Assembly: GCF_030064125.1 (NCBI RefSeq)
Contig: NZ_CP125957.1
Location: 5,078,501 to 5,142,500 of the forward strand
Origin: Pseudomonas sp. G2-4
GTDB taxonomy: Bacteria > Pseudomonadota > Gammaproteobacteria > Pseudomonadales > Pseudomonadaceae
Length of the DNA: 64,000 nucleotides
Direction: 5' to 3'
Under the pieces are notes generated by a model. The model saw only the letters and a list, made by a program, of their open reading frames with translations. It ran no database searches and was not told where the DNA came from. Positions 39,114 through 49,964 of this stretch are shown here, piece after piece (within the stretch, counting starts at the first letter, position 1; each line of letters opens with the position of its first letter). The position numbers were made by a program, and so were the translations under genes.

Positions 39114-40622
39114 ATGCGTATCCACGTCAGCTTCATCGACCGCGTCGGCATTACCCAGGAAGTCCTGGCGTTGCTCGGTGGGCGCAATCTCAATCTGGAT
39201 GCGGTGGAGATGGTGCCCCCCAACGTCTACATCGACGCGCCGACCCTCAGCCCGCAAGTGCTGGACGAATTGCGCGAAGCGCTGTTCAGCGTACAGGGCG
39301 TGCAGGCGGTGACCGTAGTGGACATCCTGCCGGGCCAGCGTCGGCACTTACAGCTCGATGCGCTGCTGGCCGCCATGACCGACCCGGTGCTGGCCCTGGA
39401 CAGCGCCGGCAAGGTCTTGCTGGCCAACCCGGCACTGATCGCCCTGTACGGTCGTGAACCGGCCGGGGAAAGCGTCGCCGAGCTGTTCGGTGACGAAGCC
39501 CTGTTGGGCGCGCTGCTGGAAAATGGTTTCCGCCTGCCGCTGCGGGAAATCACCCTCAACGGCCAGACCTTGCTGCTGGACGCCACGCCCATCACCGATG
39601 CCGGCGCCCTGCTGACGCTGTACCAACCGAACCGCATCGGCGAACGCCTGTCGGCGCTGCACCACGATCACGCCGAAGGCTTCGATGCACTGCTGGGCGA
39701 ATCCCCGGCGATCCGCACCCTCAAGGCCCGGGCCCAGCGGGTCGCGACCCTGGATGCACCGCTGCTGATCCAGGGCGAAACCGGCACCGGCAAGGAACTG
39801 GTGGCCCGTGCCTGCCACGCCATCAGCACCCGCCACAGTGCGCCGTTCCTGGCCCTTAACTGCGCCGCCTTGCCGGAGAACCTGGCTGAAAGCGAGCTGT
39901 TCGGCTACGCCCCCGGTGCCTTCACCGGGGCGCAACGGGGCGGCAAGCCAGGGCTCATGGAGCTGGCGAACCAGGGCACGGTGTTTCTCGATGAAATCGG
40001 CGAAATGTCGCCGTATCTGCAAGCCAAGCTGCTGCGCTTCCTGAACGACGGCAGCTTTCGCCGGGTCGGCGGCGACCGGGAAATCAAGGTCAACGTGCGG
40101 ATCCTCAGCGCCACTCACCGCAACCTGGAGAAAATGGTCAGCGAAGGCTCGTTCCGCGAAGACCTGTTCTATCGCCTGAACGTACTCAACGTCGAAGTCC
40201 CGCCATTGCGCGAGCGCGGCCAGGACATCCTGCTGCTGGCGCGCTACTTCATGCAGCAGGCCTGCGCACAGATCCAACGCCCGGTCTGCCGCCTCGCCCC
40301 TGGCACTTATCCGGCGCTGCTGGGTAATCGCTGGCCGGGCAACGTGCGGCAACTGCAAAACGTGATCTTCCGCGCCGCCGCCATTTGCGAAAGCAGCCTG
40401 GTGGACATCGGCGACCTGGACATCGCCGGCACCTCCGTCGCGCGTCAAGGCGACGTGGAAGTCGAAAGCCTCGAACAGGCCGTGGAAACCTTCGAGAAAC
40501 ACCTGCTCGAAAGCCTCTACGTCAATTACCCTTCCACCCGCCAGCTGGCCAGCCGCCTGCAAACCTCCCACACAGCGATTGCCCATCGGTTGCGCAAGTA
40601 TGGGATTTCCGGGAAGCCGTAG
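39114..40622 (+). CDS. gcsR: TyrR-like sigma-54 activator, probable glycine-responsive GcsR
   Basis: A 502-residue protein. An N-terminal ACT domain (about 1-75, MRIHVSFIDRVGITQEVL) is followed by a PAS domain (about 80-185). The AAA+ domain has Walker A GETGTGKE, PGAFTGA and FLDEIGEM. A TyrR-type C-terminal HTH (STRQLASRLQTSHTAIAHRL) ends the protein. It sits directly upstream of the gcv cluster, as PA2449 (GcsR) does in P. aeruginosa, where it activates the glycine-cleavage genes in response to glycine. The ATG choice is supported by the ACT start. Confidence 0.9.
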   Translation: MRIHVSFIDRVGITQEVLALLGGRNLNLDAVEMVPPNVYIDAPTLSPQVLDELREALFSVQGVQAVTVVDILPGQRRHLQLDALLAAMTDPVLALDSAGKVLLANPALIALYGREPAGESVAELFGDEALLGALLENGFRLPLREITLNGQTLLLDATPITDAGALLTLYQPNRIGERLSALHHDHAEGFDALLGESPAIRTLKARAQRVATLDAPLLIQGETGTGKELVARACHAISTRHSAPFLALNCAALPENLAESELFGYAPGAFTGAQRGGKPGLMELANQGTVFLDEIGEMSPYLQAKLLRFLNDGSFRRVGGDREIKVNVRILSATHRNLEKMVSEGSFREDLFYRLNVLNVEVPPLRERGQDILLLARYFMQQACAQIQRPVCRLAPGTYPALLGNRWPGNVRQLQNVIFRAAAICESSLVDIGDLDIAGTSVARQGDVEVESLEQAVETFEKHLLESLYVNYPSTRQLASRLQTSHTAIAHRLRKYGISGKP

Positions 40623-40627
40623 GTCCC

Positions 40628-40716
40628 TGTGGGAGCGAGCTTGCTCGCGATTGGGGGCTGCCAATCACCTCAGTGCAAACTGAACCACCGCTATCGCGAG
40701 CAAGCTCGCTCCCACA
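40628..40716. repeat. REPIN, family B
   Basis: Arms TGTGGGAGCGAGCTTGCTCG and CGAGCAAGCTCGCTCCCACA, 5 bp after the gcsR stop. Confidence 0.9.
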
Positions 40717-40762
40717 AGGGGCCGGCGGCGTGTTCAGAATCAAGCCAAAACCGACCTCCACC

Positions 40763-40780
40763 TGTACTGAAAGCGCTACA
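40763..40780 (+). promoter_or_regulatory. GcsR/TyrR-type operator, distal site
   Basis: TGTACTGAAAGCGCTACA fits TGTA-N10-TACA, the TyrR-family spacing, and shares the right half CGCTACA with the site at 40863. It lies about 180 bp upstream of the sigma-54 promoter. Confidence 0.65.
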
Positions 40781-40862
40781 GTGGAACGATATCGATACAC
40801 TTACCGCTAGCCGGCACTGTACAAGGCTTTGATCCCACAACGATTTTTTCCAGGCTTACGAC

Positions 40863-40880
40863 TGTAGCGATTTCGCTACA
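40863..40880 (+). promoter_or_regulatory. GcsR/TyrR-type operator, proximal site
   Basis: TGTAGCGATTTCGCTACA is a perfect dyad, extended to 22 bp by flanking AC and GT. It is exactly 100 bp from the distal site and about 80 bp upstream of the -24 element, a normal enhancer distance. Confidence 0.8.
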
Positions 40881-40944
40881 GTCGAATTGAATCGCGCTTT
40901 GAAAAAATCAATCAAGCCATTGATTTATAAGCACTTATAAACAT

Positions 40945-40960
40945 TGGCCGTATTCTTGCT
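40945..40960 (+). promoter_or_regulatory. sigma-54 promoter of the gcv cluster
   Basis: TGGCCGTATTCTTGCT has GG and GC 10 bases apart, with TTGCT at -12. It lies 80 bp before gcvH, consistent with control by a sigma-54 activator encoded upstream. Confidence 0.82.
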
Positions 40961-41039
40961 ATGGGTATAGCCATTCGGCCGAGCCAAGCCTCGCGCCTTT
41001 CTTCGCGTCCACCAGACGAATCTGGCCCCAGGAGTTTCC

Positions 41040-41423
41040 ATGAGCGAGTTGCGTTTCACTGAAGATCACGAATGGCTGCGCACCGAAGCCGACGGCAGCA
41101 TTACAGTCGGCATCACCGCGTTTGCCCAGAATGCCTTGGGCGACGTGGTCTACGTTCAGTTACCGGAACTGCAAAGCTACGACAAGGGCGCCGAAGCCTC
41201 CACCGTGGAATCAGTGAAAGCCGCCAGCGGTGTCTACATGCCACTGGACGGTGAAGTGCTCGAAACCAACCCGGCCCTGGAAAGCAATCCGGAACTGGTG
41301 AACGAAGACCCGATGGGCGAAGGCTGGTTCTTCCGCTTTAAACCGACCGATGCCGACGCAGTGGCTAAGCTGTTGGATCAGGATGCGTACGACCGTCTGA
41401 TCAAAGCCAACGCCGAAGCCTGA
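41040..41423 (+). CDS. gcvH: glycine cleavage system H protein
   Basis: A 127-residue lipoyl carrier shuttling the aminomethyl group between P, T and L proteins. The lipoylated Lys60 lies in [15 protein letters not shown]. The start is at [14 protein letters not shown], after AGGAG. First gene of the cluster behind the sigma-54 promoter. gcvP starts 10 bp after its stop. Confidence 0.97.
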   Translation: MSELRFTEDHEWLRTEADGSITVGITAFAQNALGDVVYVQLPELQSYDKGAEASTVESVKAASGVYMPLDGEVLETNPALESNPELVNEDPMGEGWFFRFKPTDADAVAKLLDQDAYDRLIKANAEA

Positions 41424-41433
41424 GGAGCGCCAC

Positions 41434-44283
41434 ATGACCGTTAATCTCGGCACCGCCAACGAATTCATCGCCCGCCATATCGGCCCGCGTTCCAGCGACG
41501 AGCACGCCATGCTCGAGCGCCTGGGCTACGACTCCCTGGAAGCATTGAGCGCCAGCGTCATCCCGGAAAGCATCAAGGGCACCAGCGTGCTGGACATGGG
41601 CGACGGCCAGAGCGAAGCCGATGCCCTGGCCTCGATCAAGGCCATCGCCGCCAAGAATCAGCTGTTCAAGACCTACATCGGCCAGGGCTACTACAACTGC
41701 CACACGCCGGCGCCGATCCTGCGCAACCTGCTGGAGAACCCGGCCTGGTACACCGCCTACACGCCGTACCAGCCAGAGATCTCCCAGGGCCGTCTCGAAG
41801 CGCTGCTGAACTTCCAGACCCTGATCAGCGACCTCACTGGCCTGCCGATCGCCAACGCATCGTTGCTCGACGAGGCCACCGCCGCCGCCGAAGCCATGAC
41901 CTTCTGCAAGCGCCTGAGCAAGAACAAGGGCAGCAATGCCTTCTTCGCCTCCGTGCACAGCCACCCGCAAACCCTCGACGTGCTGCGCACCCGTGCCGAG
42001 CCCCTGGGCATCGACGTGGTGGTGGGCGATGAGCGCGAGCTGAGCGATGTCAGCCGCTTCTTCGGCGCGCTGCTGCAATACCCGGCCAGCAACGGCGACC
42101 TGTTCGACTACCGCGAGCTGACCGAACGCTTCCACGCCGCCAACGCCCTGGTGGCGGTCGCGGCCGATCTGCTGGCCTTGACCCTGCTGACCCCGCCAGG
42201 TGAATTCGGCGCCGACGTGGCCATCGGCAGCGCCCAGCGCTTTGGCGTGCCGCTGGGCTTCGGCGGTCCGCACGCGGCGTATTTCTCCACCAAGGATGCC
42301 TTCAAGCGCGACATGCCGGGCCGTCTGGTCGGTGTTTCCGTGGACCGTTTCGGCAAGCCGGCCCTGCGCCTGGCGATGCAGACCCGCGAGCAACACATCC
42401 GCCGCGAGAAAGCCACGAGCAACATCTGCACCGCCCAAGTGCTGCTGGCCAATATCGCCAGCATGTACGCCGTGTATCACGGTCCCAAGGGCCTGGTGCA
42501 AATCGCCAACCGCATCCATCACCTGACCGCGATCCTCGCCAAGGGCCTGGACGCGTTGGGCCTGAGCGTCGAACAAGACAGCTTCTTCGACACCCTGACC
42601 CTGCACACCGGCGCACAAACGGCCGCCCTGCACGACAAGGCTCGCACCCTGCGCATCAACCTGCGTGTGGTGGATGCGCAACGCCTGGGCCTGTCCCTGG
42701 ACGAAACCACCAGCCAGGCAGACGTCGAAGCCTTGTGGAACCTGTTCGCCGAGGGCAAGGCCCTGCCGGACTTCGCGGCGCTGGCCGCCACCGTGCAAAG
42801 CCGCATCCCGGCCGAGCTGGTGCGCCAATCGGAGATCCTCAGCCACCCGGTGTTCAACCGCTACCATTCCGAAACCGAGCTGATGCGCTACCTGCGCAAA
42901 CTCGCCGACAAGGACCTGGCCCTGGATCGCACCATGATCCCGCTGGGCTCCTGCACCATGAAACTCAACGCCGCCAGCGAAATGATCCCGGTGACCTGGG
43001 CCGAATTCGGCGCCCTGCACCCGTTCGCCCCGGCCGAGCAAAGCGCCGGCTACCAGCAACTCACCGACGAGCTGGAGGCCATGCTCTGCGCCGCCACCGG
43101 TTATGACGCGGTGTCACTGCAACCCAACGCCGGCTCCCAGGGTGAATACGCGGGCCTGCTGGCGATCCGCGCCTATCACCAGAGCCGTGGCGAAGAACGT
43201 CGCGACATCTGCCTGATCCCGTCCTCGGCCCACGGCACCAACCCGGCCACCGCGAACATGGCCGGTATGCGTGTGGTCGTGACCGCGTGCGATGCCCGCG
43301 GCAACGTCGACATCGAGGATCTGCGGGCCAAGGCCATCGAGCACCGCGAACACCTCGCCGCGCTGATGATCACCTACCCGTCCACCCACGGCGTGTTCGA
43401 AGAAGGCATCCGCGAAATCTGCGGCATCATTCATGACAACGGCGGCCAGGTGTACATCGACGGCGCCAACATGAACGCCATGGTCGGCCTCTGCGCCCCG
43501 GGCAAGTTCGGCGGCGACGTCTCGCACCTGAACCTGCACAAGACCTTCTGCATCCCCCACGGCGGTGGCGGCCCGGGTGTCGGCCCGATTGGCGTCAAGT
43601 CGCACCTGGCGCCGTTCCTCCCCGGCCATGCCAACATGGAACGCAAGGAAGGCGCAGTGTGCGCGGCGCCGTTCGGCAGCGCGAGCATCCTGCCAATCAC
43701 CTGGATGTACATCCGCATGATGGGTGGCGCTGGCCTCAAGCGTGCCTCACAGCTGGCGATCCTCAACGCCAACTACATCGCCCGTCGCCTGGAAGAGCAT
43801 TACCCGGTGCTCTACTCCGGCAGCAACGGCCTGGTGGCCCACGAGTGCATCCTCGACCTGCGCCCACTCAAGGACAGCAGCGGCATCAGCGTCGATGACG
43901 TGGCCAAGCGCCTGATCGACTTCGGCTTCCACGCCCCGACCATGTCGTTCCCGGTGGCCGGCACGTTGATGATCGAGCCGACCGAAAGCGAATCCAAGGA
44001 AGAACTGGACCGCTTCTGCGACGCCATGATCTGCATCCGCGAAGAAATCCGTGCAGTGGAAAACGGCAGCCTGGACAAAGACGACAACCCGCTGAAAAAC
44101 GCCCCGCACACCGCCGCGGAAATCGTCGGCGAGTGGACCCACCCCTACAGCCGCGAACAGGCGGTGTACCCGGTGGCGTCGTTGATCGACGGTAAATACT
44201 GGCCGCCGGTGGGCCGAGTCGACAACGTGTTCGGCGACCGCAACCTGGTCTGCGCCTGCCCGTCGATCGAAAGCTACGCTTGA
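41434..44283 (+). CDS. gcvP: glycine dehydrogenase (P protein)
   Basis: A 949-residue PLP enzyme decarboxylating glycine and passing the aminomethyl group to GcvH. It is the single-chain form joining two homologous halves. The PLP Lys703 lies in [17 protein letters not shown]. The N-terminal [13 protein letters not shown] and [17 protein letters not shown] are family signatures. The C-terminus [10 protein letters not shown] is typical. Strong codon bias suggests high expression. Confidence 0.98.
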   Translation: MTVNLGTANEFIARHIGPRSSDEHAMLERLGYDSLEALSASVIPESIKGTSVLDMGDGQSEADALASIKAIAAKNQLFKTYIGQGYYNCHTPAPILRNLLENPAWYTAYTPYQPEISQGRLEALLNFQTLISDLTGLPIANASLLDEATAAAEAMTFCKRLSKNKGSNAFFASVHSHPQTLDVLRTRAEPLGIDVVVGDERELSDVSRFFGALLQYPASNGDLFDYRELTERFHAANALVAVAADLLALTLLTPPGEFGADVAIGSAQRFGVPLGFGGPHAAYFSTKDAFKRDMPGRLVGVSVDRFGKPALRLAMQTREQHIRREKATSNICTAQVLLANIASMYAVYHGPKGLVQIANRIHHLTAILAKGLDALGLSVEQDSFFDTLTLHTGAQTAALHDKARTLRINLRVVDAQRLGLSLDETTSQADVEALWNLFAEGKALPDFAALAATVQSRIPAELVRQSEILSHPVFNRYHSETELMRYLRKLADKDLALDRTMIPLGSCTMKLNAASEMIPVTWAEFGALHPFAPAEQSAGYQQLTDELEAMLCAATGYDAVSLQPNAGSQGEYAGLLAIRAYHQSRGEERRDICLIPSSAHGTNPATANMAGMRVVVTACDARGNVDIEDLRAKAIEHREHLAALMITYPSTHGVFEEGIREICGIIHDNGGQVYIDGANMNAMVGLCAPGKFGGDVSHLNLHKTFCIPHGGGGPGVGPIGVKSHLAPFLPGHANMERKEGAVCAAPFGSASILPITWMYIRMMGGAGLKRASQLAILNANYIARRLEEHYPVLYSGSNGLVAHECILDLRPLKDSSGISVDDVAKRLIDFGFHAPTMSFPVAGTLMIEPTESESKEELDRFCDAMICIREEIRAVENGSLDKDDNPLKNAPHTAAEIVGEWTHPYSREQAVYPVASLIDGKYWPPVGRVDNVFGDRNLVCACPSIESYA

Positions 44284-44288
44284 TCTGT

Positions 44289-44312
44289 GAGGGGCGGGCT
44301 TGCTCGCCCCTC
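44289..44312 (+). terminator. GC hairpin after gcvP
   Basis: GAGGGGCG and CGCCCCTC pair around GGCTTGCT. There is no T-run. The loop resembles the REP arms nearby, so it may be a degenerate REP. Confidence 0.4.
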
Positions 44313-44368
44313 TCAACAACACCGCGAACCTTGTGGAAGGTCACCTTCTCAAGGAAACCACATCTCCC

Positions 44369-44458
44369 TGTGGGAGCGAGCTTGCTCGCGATAGCGGTGT
44401 GACAGCTGACAGAAATGTTGACTGACACTCCGCTATCGCGAGCAAGCTCGCTCCCACA
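44369..44458. repeat. REPIN, family B, between gcvP and sdaA
   Basis: Arms TGTGGGAGCGAGCTTGCTCG and CGAGCAAGCTCGCTCCCACA. It occupies the place where P. aeruginosa carries glyA2 in the corresponding cluster. Confidence 0.9.
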
Positions 44459-44519
44459 AAGGAGCCTGTGCCCCATTTCATAACCGTCGATCCTCATAAA
44501 AAGAAACCGGAGAAACACC

Positions 44520-45896
<1,377 letters not shown>

Positions 45897-45935
45897 TGCG
45901 CTCGCCTTACTTCCACATTTTTTCCAGGAGCTGAT

Positions 45936-47060
45936 ATGTCCACCGAACAACTGCTGAAGACCCCGCTGCACGCCCTGCACCTCGAACTCGGCGCCCGCAT
46001 GGTGCCGTTCGCCAGCTACGACATGCCGGTGCAATACCCATTGGGCGTGATGAAAGAACACCAGCACACCCGCGATCAGGCCGGGTTGTTCGACGTGTCC
46101 CACATGGGCCAGATCCGCCTGAGCGGCGCAGGCGCCGCCAAGGCCCTGGAAACCCTCGTGCCGGTGGACATCATCGACCTGCCGGTGGGCATGCAGCGCT
46201 ACGCCATGTTCACCAACGACAACGGCGGCATTCTCGATGACCTGATGGTCGCCAACCTGGGTAACGACGAGCTGTTCCTGGTGGTTAACGCGGCGTGCAA
46301 GGACCAGGACCTGGCCCACCTGCGTGGGCACATTGGCGACCAGTGCAGCATCGAGCCGCTGTTCGAGGCCCGCGCCCTGCTCGCCCTGCAAGGCCCGGCC
46401 GCCGTCACCGTACTCGCGCGCCTGGCGCCAACGGTGGCGAAGATGACCTTCATGCAGTTCCAGCGCGTCACGCTGCTGGGCGTGGACTGCTTTGTCAGCC
46501 GCTCGGGCTACACCGGTGAAGACGGTTTCGAAATCTCCGTGCCCGCCACCGACGCGGAAAAACTGGCCCGCGCGCTGCTGGCCGAGCCGGAAGTCGCCGC
46601 CATCGGCCTTGGCGCCCGTGACTCCCTGCGCCTGGAAGCCGGCCTGTGCCTTTACGGCCACGACATGAACACCGAGACGACACCGATAGAAGCCAGCCTG
46701 CTGTGGGCCATTTCCAAAGTACGACGTGCCGATGGCGCCCGTGCCGGTGGTTTCCCTGGCGCTGAAACGGTGTTCGCCCAACAACAGGGCGGCGTGAAGC
46801 GCAAACGCGTGGGTTTGCTGCCCCAGGAACGTACACCGGTGCGTGAAGGCGCAGAGATCGTCAACGACGCGGGCGAGACCATCGGTGCGGTATGCAGCGG
46901 CGGTTTCGGCCCGACCCTGGGCGGACCGTTGGCGATGGGTTACCTGGACACCGCCTATGTCGCGCTGGATACGCCCGTCTGGGCCATTGTTCGTGGGAAA
47001 AAGGTGCCTTTACTTGTAAGCAAATTGCCATTCGTCCCGCAGCGCTACTACCGCGGCTGA
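45936..47060 (+). CDS. gcvT: glycine cleavage system T protein (aminomethyltransferase)
   Basis: A 374-residue tetrahydrofolate-dependent enzyme that releases ammonia from the H-protein intermediate and forms methylene-THF. Signatures: VPFASYDMPVQYPLGVMKEH, FDVSHMGQIRLSG, SRSGYTGEDGFEISV and LGARDSLRLEAGLCLYGHD. The start ATG follows CCAGGAG. Last gene of the gcv-sdaA cluster. Confidence 0.97.
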   Translation: MSTEQLLKTPLHALHLELGARMVPFASYDMPVQYPLGVMKEHQHTRDQAGLFDVSHMGQIRLSGAGAAKALETLVPVDIIDLPVGMQRYAMFTNDNGGILDDLMVANLGNDELFLVVNAACKDQDLAHLRGHIGDQCSIEPLFEARALLALQGPAAVTVLARLAPTVAKMTFMQFQRVTLLGVDCFVSRSGYTGEDGFEISVPATDAEKLARALLAEPEVAAIGLGARDSLRLEAGLCLYGHDMNTETTPIEASLLWAISKVRRADGARAGGFPGAETVFAQQQGGVKRKRVGLLPQERTPVREGAEIVNDAGETIGAVCSGGFGPTLGGPLAMGYLDTAYVALDTPVWAIVRGKKVPLLVSKLPFVPQRYYRG

Positions 47061-47077
47061 TTGACTGTTTCTATAAG

Positions 47078-47120
47078 TAACGCAGTTGCGTTATACGTGC
47101 ACTAATGTGTAACGCAACTG
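47078..47120. repeat. TAACGCA inverted/direct repeat group downstream of gcvT
   Basis: TAACGCA occurs at 47078-47084, inverted as TGCGTTA at 47087-47093, and again at 47110-47116. CAGTTGCGTTA (47083-47093) and TAACGCAACTG (47110-47120) form a perfect 11-bp stem with a 16-nt loop. No T-run follows. It may be an operator or an RNA structure. Confidence 0.5.
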
Positions 47121-47454
47121 CCATAAAAAGGTGCATCTTTCTGCCATTGAACTGCGCTTATAACGTTCAAAACAAATTGAACTAGACTATCGAACAAGCC
47201 CAGCCCAGCCCAGCGTCTAATTGCCAGCAAGCTGAGTAAATACGGGCTCTTCAGGGGGGTTGTTTTTTCGCTCATAGTTGGCGTAGAGTTTGGTCACTGT
47301 GTTTGCATGGGTCGCTTGGAATCGTGACCTGGGCAGTAGCTTATGAAGTTCGCTACATCCCGTTCGACGTCTCTTACTTTCCTGCAACCCAGCCCCAGTA
47401 CTCTTTCATGTGAAAGAGGCTGTCATCAATTTTAGCGTCAAAGGAAATAAGAAA
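47121..47454. other. long untranslated region upstream of the cold-shock gene
   Basis: About 330 bp without a convincing gene. It is AT-rich at its start, and contains the perfect palindrome CTCTTTCATGTGAAAGAG at 47401-47418, 37 bp before the cold-shock ATG. A long structured 5' leader is common for cold-shock genes. I cannot place the promoter. Confidence 0.4.
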
Positions 47455-47667
47455 ATGTCTCAACGTCAGAGCGGTACCGTCAAGTGGTTCAATGACGAAA
47501 AGGGTTTTGGTTTTATCACCCCAGAAAGCGGTCCGGATCTATTCGTGCATTTCCGCGCCATTCAGGGCAACGGCTTCAAGAGCCTGAAAGAAGGCCAGAA
47601 AGTCACTTTCGTTGCTGTGCAGGGCCAGAAAGGCATGCAGGCTGACGAGGTTCAAGCCGAAGCCTAA
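47455..47667 (+). CDS. cold-shock domain protein (CspA family)
   Basis: A 70-residue single-strand nucleic-acid-binding protein. RNP1 is KGFGFITP and RNP2 is LFVHFRAI. The start is the ATG of [17 protein letters not shown], with AAGGA eleven bases upstream. An in-frame ATG 15 codons earlier adds unconserved residues. The RNP2-type motif reads VHFRAI, as in the CapB-type proteins of pseudomonads. Confidence 0.95.
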   Translation: MSQRQSGTVKWFNDEKGFGFITPESGPDLFVHFRAIQGNGFKSLKEGQKVTFVAVQGQKGMQADEVQAEA

Positions 47668-47681
47668 GGCTTTCGCGCACT

Positions 47682-47715
47682 AAAAAGCCCCTGATTGATA
47701 TCAGGGGCTTTTTTA
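47682..47715 (+). terminator. hairpin terminator of the cold-shock gene
   Basis: AAAAAGCCCCTGAT and ATCAGGGGCTTTTTT pair around TGAT. Confidence 0.93.
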
Positions 47716-47760
47716 TGGGCGTAAATCCGTAAAATGGCTTCTTTTTCGTCCGAGGCCGTC

Positions 47761-48249
47761 ATGCCGAAACACCTGCTCACCCCCCAGGGCGACTTCCCCC
47801 CCGTCGGCCTGGGCCGTCGCCTCGCGGCGATGTTCTATGACTTTCTTCTGTGCACGGCACTGCTGATCGTCACCAGCGGTGCCTACAAGATGATCCAGCT
47901 GGCGATCATCGGCGAAGAAAAAATGCGCGCACTCACCGAAGCCGGCGCCCTGGACGGCGATCCATTGCTGTCCACCGTGTTGCTGTTCGTCCTGTTCGGC
48001 TTCTTCGCCAAATTCTGGACCCACAACGGCCAGACCCTGGGCATGCAGGTGTGGTGCATCCGCGTACAGAACGCCGACGGCACAGCCATCAGCCTGTGGC
48101 AGGCGCTGCTGCGCTTTGTGGTATCGATTGCGTCATTGCTGCTGGTGGGGCTGGGCTTTATCTGGGCGCTGTTCGACAAGCGCAAGCGCACCTGGCATGA
48201 CATCTACTCGGATACGCAGTTGGTGCGGATTCCCAAGAAGGCCAAGTAA
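47761..48249 (+). CDS. RDD-family membrane protein
   Basis: A 162-residue protein with three to four hydrophobic segments. The RDD signature is visible as Arg and Asp in GLGRRLAAMFYDFLLC, and Asp in FIWALFDKRKRTWHDIYSDT. RDD proteins include Na+/H+ antiporters, but most are uncharacterised. The start ATG gives MPKHLLTPQGDFPP. An upstream in-frame start is possible. Confidence 0.88.
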   Translation: MPKHLLTPQGDFPPVGLGRRLAAMFYDFLLCTALLIVTSGAYKMIQLAIIGEEKMRALTEAGALDGDPLLSTVLLFVLFGFFAKFWTHNGQTLGMQVWCIRVQNADGTAISLWQALLRFVVSIASLLLVGLGFIWALFDKRKRTWHDIYSDTQLVRIPKKAK

Positions 48250-48270
48250 AGCCGACTGCAAAATAGCTCT

Positions 48271-48398
48271 TGTGGCGAGGGAGATCCCGCCGCGTCGGCT
48301 GCGCAGCAGTCGTGGATGGCTTGTGTGGCTTATGAAGGTATCGGCGCTGGCAAGAGGGGCTGCTTCGCAGCCCAGCGGGAGCAAGCTCCCTCGCCACA
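48271..48398. repeat. REPIN, family A (divergent left arm)
   Basis: Left arm TGTGGCGAGGGAGATCCCGC has lost the central GCTTGCT, while the right arm GAGCAAGCTCCCTCGCCACA is intact. In the convergent gap between the RDD gene and nadA. Confidence 0.82.
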
Positions 48399-48429
48399 GA
48401 AAGCCCCACAAGTCTCAAGACCTCAACAA

Positions 48430-49488
48430 TCAAGCATTCCCCGCCAACTTCATCCGCGCCGCCTGGGTGAAGTCCAGCATGCGTTTGAGCGGGCGAATGG
48501 CCTGGGGGATCAACGCCGGGTCGACGAATATCTCGTTGGTGCCTTCCTGCAGGCTCTTGAGCGTACGCTCCAGGGTGTTCATCGCCATCCATGGGCAGTG
48601 TGCGCAACTGCGGCACGCCGCGCCGTTACCAGCGGTAGGGGCTTCGATGAAGACCTTGTCCGGGCACAGCTGCTGCATCTTGTAGAAAATGCCGCGGTCG
48701 GTGGCGACGATCAGGGTCTTGTTCGGCAGGCTTTGGGCCGCGGCGATCAACTGGCTGGTGGAGCCCACGGCGTCCGCCAGTTCGATGACCGAAGTCGGCG
48801 ACTCCGGATGCACCAGGATTGCGGCGTCCGGGTACAGCGCCTTCATGTCCTCCAACTGCTTGGACTTGAACTCTTCGTGGACGATACAGGCACCGTCCCA
48901 GAGCAGCATGTCGGCGCCGGTCTTGCGCTGGATATAGGTCCCCAGGTGCTTGTCCGGGCCCCAGATGATGGTCTCGCCGTTGTCCATCAGGCTCTCGACG
49001 ATCTCCAGCGCACAGCTGGACGTCACCACCCAGTCAGCCCGGGCTTTGACCGCCGCCGAGGTGTTGGCGTACACCACCACGGTGCGCTCTGGATGCTGGT
49101 CGCAGAACGCCGAGAACTCGTCCACCGGGCACCCCAGGTCCAGGGAACAGGTGGCTTCCAGGGTCGGCATCAACACGCGTTTTTCGGGATTGAGGATCTT
49201 GGCGGTCTCGCCCATGAACTTGACCCCGGCCACCACCACGGTCTTGGCCGGATGGGCATTGCCGAAGCGGGCCATCTCGAGGGAGTCGGATACACAGCCA
49301 CCGGTCTCTTCGGCCAGGGCCTGGATGATCGGGTCGCAGTAGAAGTGCGCGACCAGCACCGCGTCCTGAGCCTTGAGCTCGGCGGCGATGGCGGCGCGGT
49401 ACCAGGCTTCCTGCTCGGCGGTCAGCGGCTTGGGCTGCTTGGCGTCGAGGTGGGCCTGGACCAGAAGACGTTCGGAAATTTGCGTCAT
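48430..49488 (-). CDS. nadA: quinolinate synthase A
   Basis: A 352-residue [4Fe-4S] enzyme of NAD synthesis, condensing iminoaspartate with dihydroxyacetone phosphate. Three cluster cysteines fit HFYCDPIIQ, the mid-protein [22 protein letters not shown] region and [16 protein letters not shown]. The start is ATG of [14 protein letters not shown]. Monocistronic. Confidence 0.97.
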   Translation of the reverse strand: MTQISERLLVQAHLDAKQPKPLTAEQEAWYRAAIAAELKAQDAVLVAHFYCDPIIQALAEETGGCVSDSLEMARFGNAHPAKTVVVAGVKFMGETAKILNPEKRVLMPTLEATCSLDLGCPVDEFSAFCDQHPERTVVVYANTSAAVKARADWVVTSSCALEIVESLMDNGETIIWGPDKHLGTYIQRKTGADMLLWDGACIVHEEFKSKQLEDMKALYPDAAILVHPESPTSVIELADAVGSTSQLIAAAQSLPNKTLIVATDRGIFYKMQQLCPDKVFIEAPTAGNGAACRSCAHCPWMAMNTLERTLKSLQEGTNEIFVDPALIPQAIRPLKRMLDFTQAARMKLAGNA

Positions 49489-49682
49489 GTTCGCAAGACC
49501 TGCAAGCGCGTTTAGCGCGAAAGTCGAGTATACACCCGGCTCCGGACCACTCGGGTACCGCCGGGAAAGTGGGTATCAATCAGGCACGGGACTGCGTGAA
49601 GCCGGCAAGGCTACAGAATATCCCGCTGTTGCAAAAGATCATTCTGACCTGTGCCCTGCCCCAGCACCGAACACGGTCCACC

Positions 49683-49814
49683 GTGGCGAGGGAGCTTGCT
49701 CCCGCTGGGTTGCGAAGCAGCCCTCAAAAGGCTGGGTACAACGCACCTTGCACGGCAAAATGATGGATTTTGGGGCCGCTACGCGCCCCAGCGGGAGCAA
49801 GTTCCCTCGCCACA
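49683..49814. repeat. REPIN, family A
   Basis: Arms GTGGCGAGGGAGCTTGCTCC and GGAGCAAGTTCCCTCGCCAC (one base variant), between nadA and copA, which are divergent. Confidence 0.86.
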
Positions 49815-49854
49815 AAAGCGTGTTCACGCCAGTGGATAAGCGCCTGCCTCAAGC

Positions 49855-49870
49855 TGACTGAAATGTAATC
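49855..49870 (+). promoter_or_regulatory. candidate copper-responsive (cop-box-like) site
   Basis: TGACTGAAATGTAATC lies 95 bp upstream of copA and resembles cop-box sequences bound by CopR-type regulators (TGACA-N6-GTAAT type). No copRS genes are in the window, so this is tentative. Confidence 0.35.
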
Positions 49871-49964
49871 ACTCGTCGCCTCGGCTTATGTCATCTTCTT
49901 TTCAAAGCGACACCAGGGCCCGTCCCTGGCGTTCGCTGCGAATCGACTGACGGACTTCCATCGC

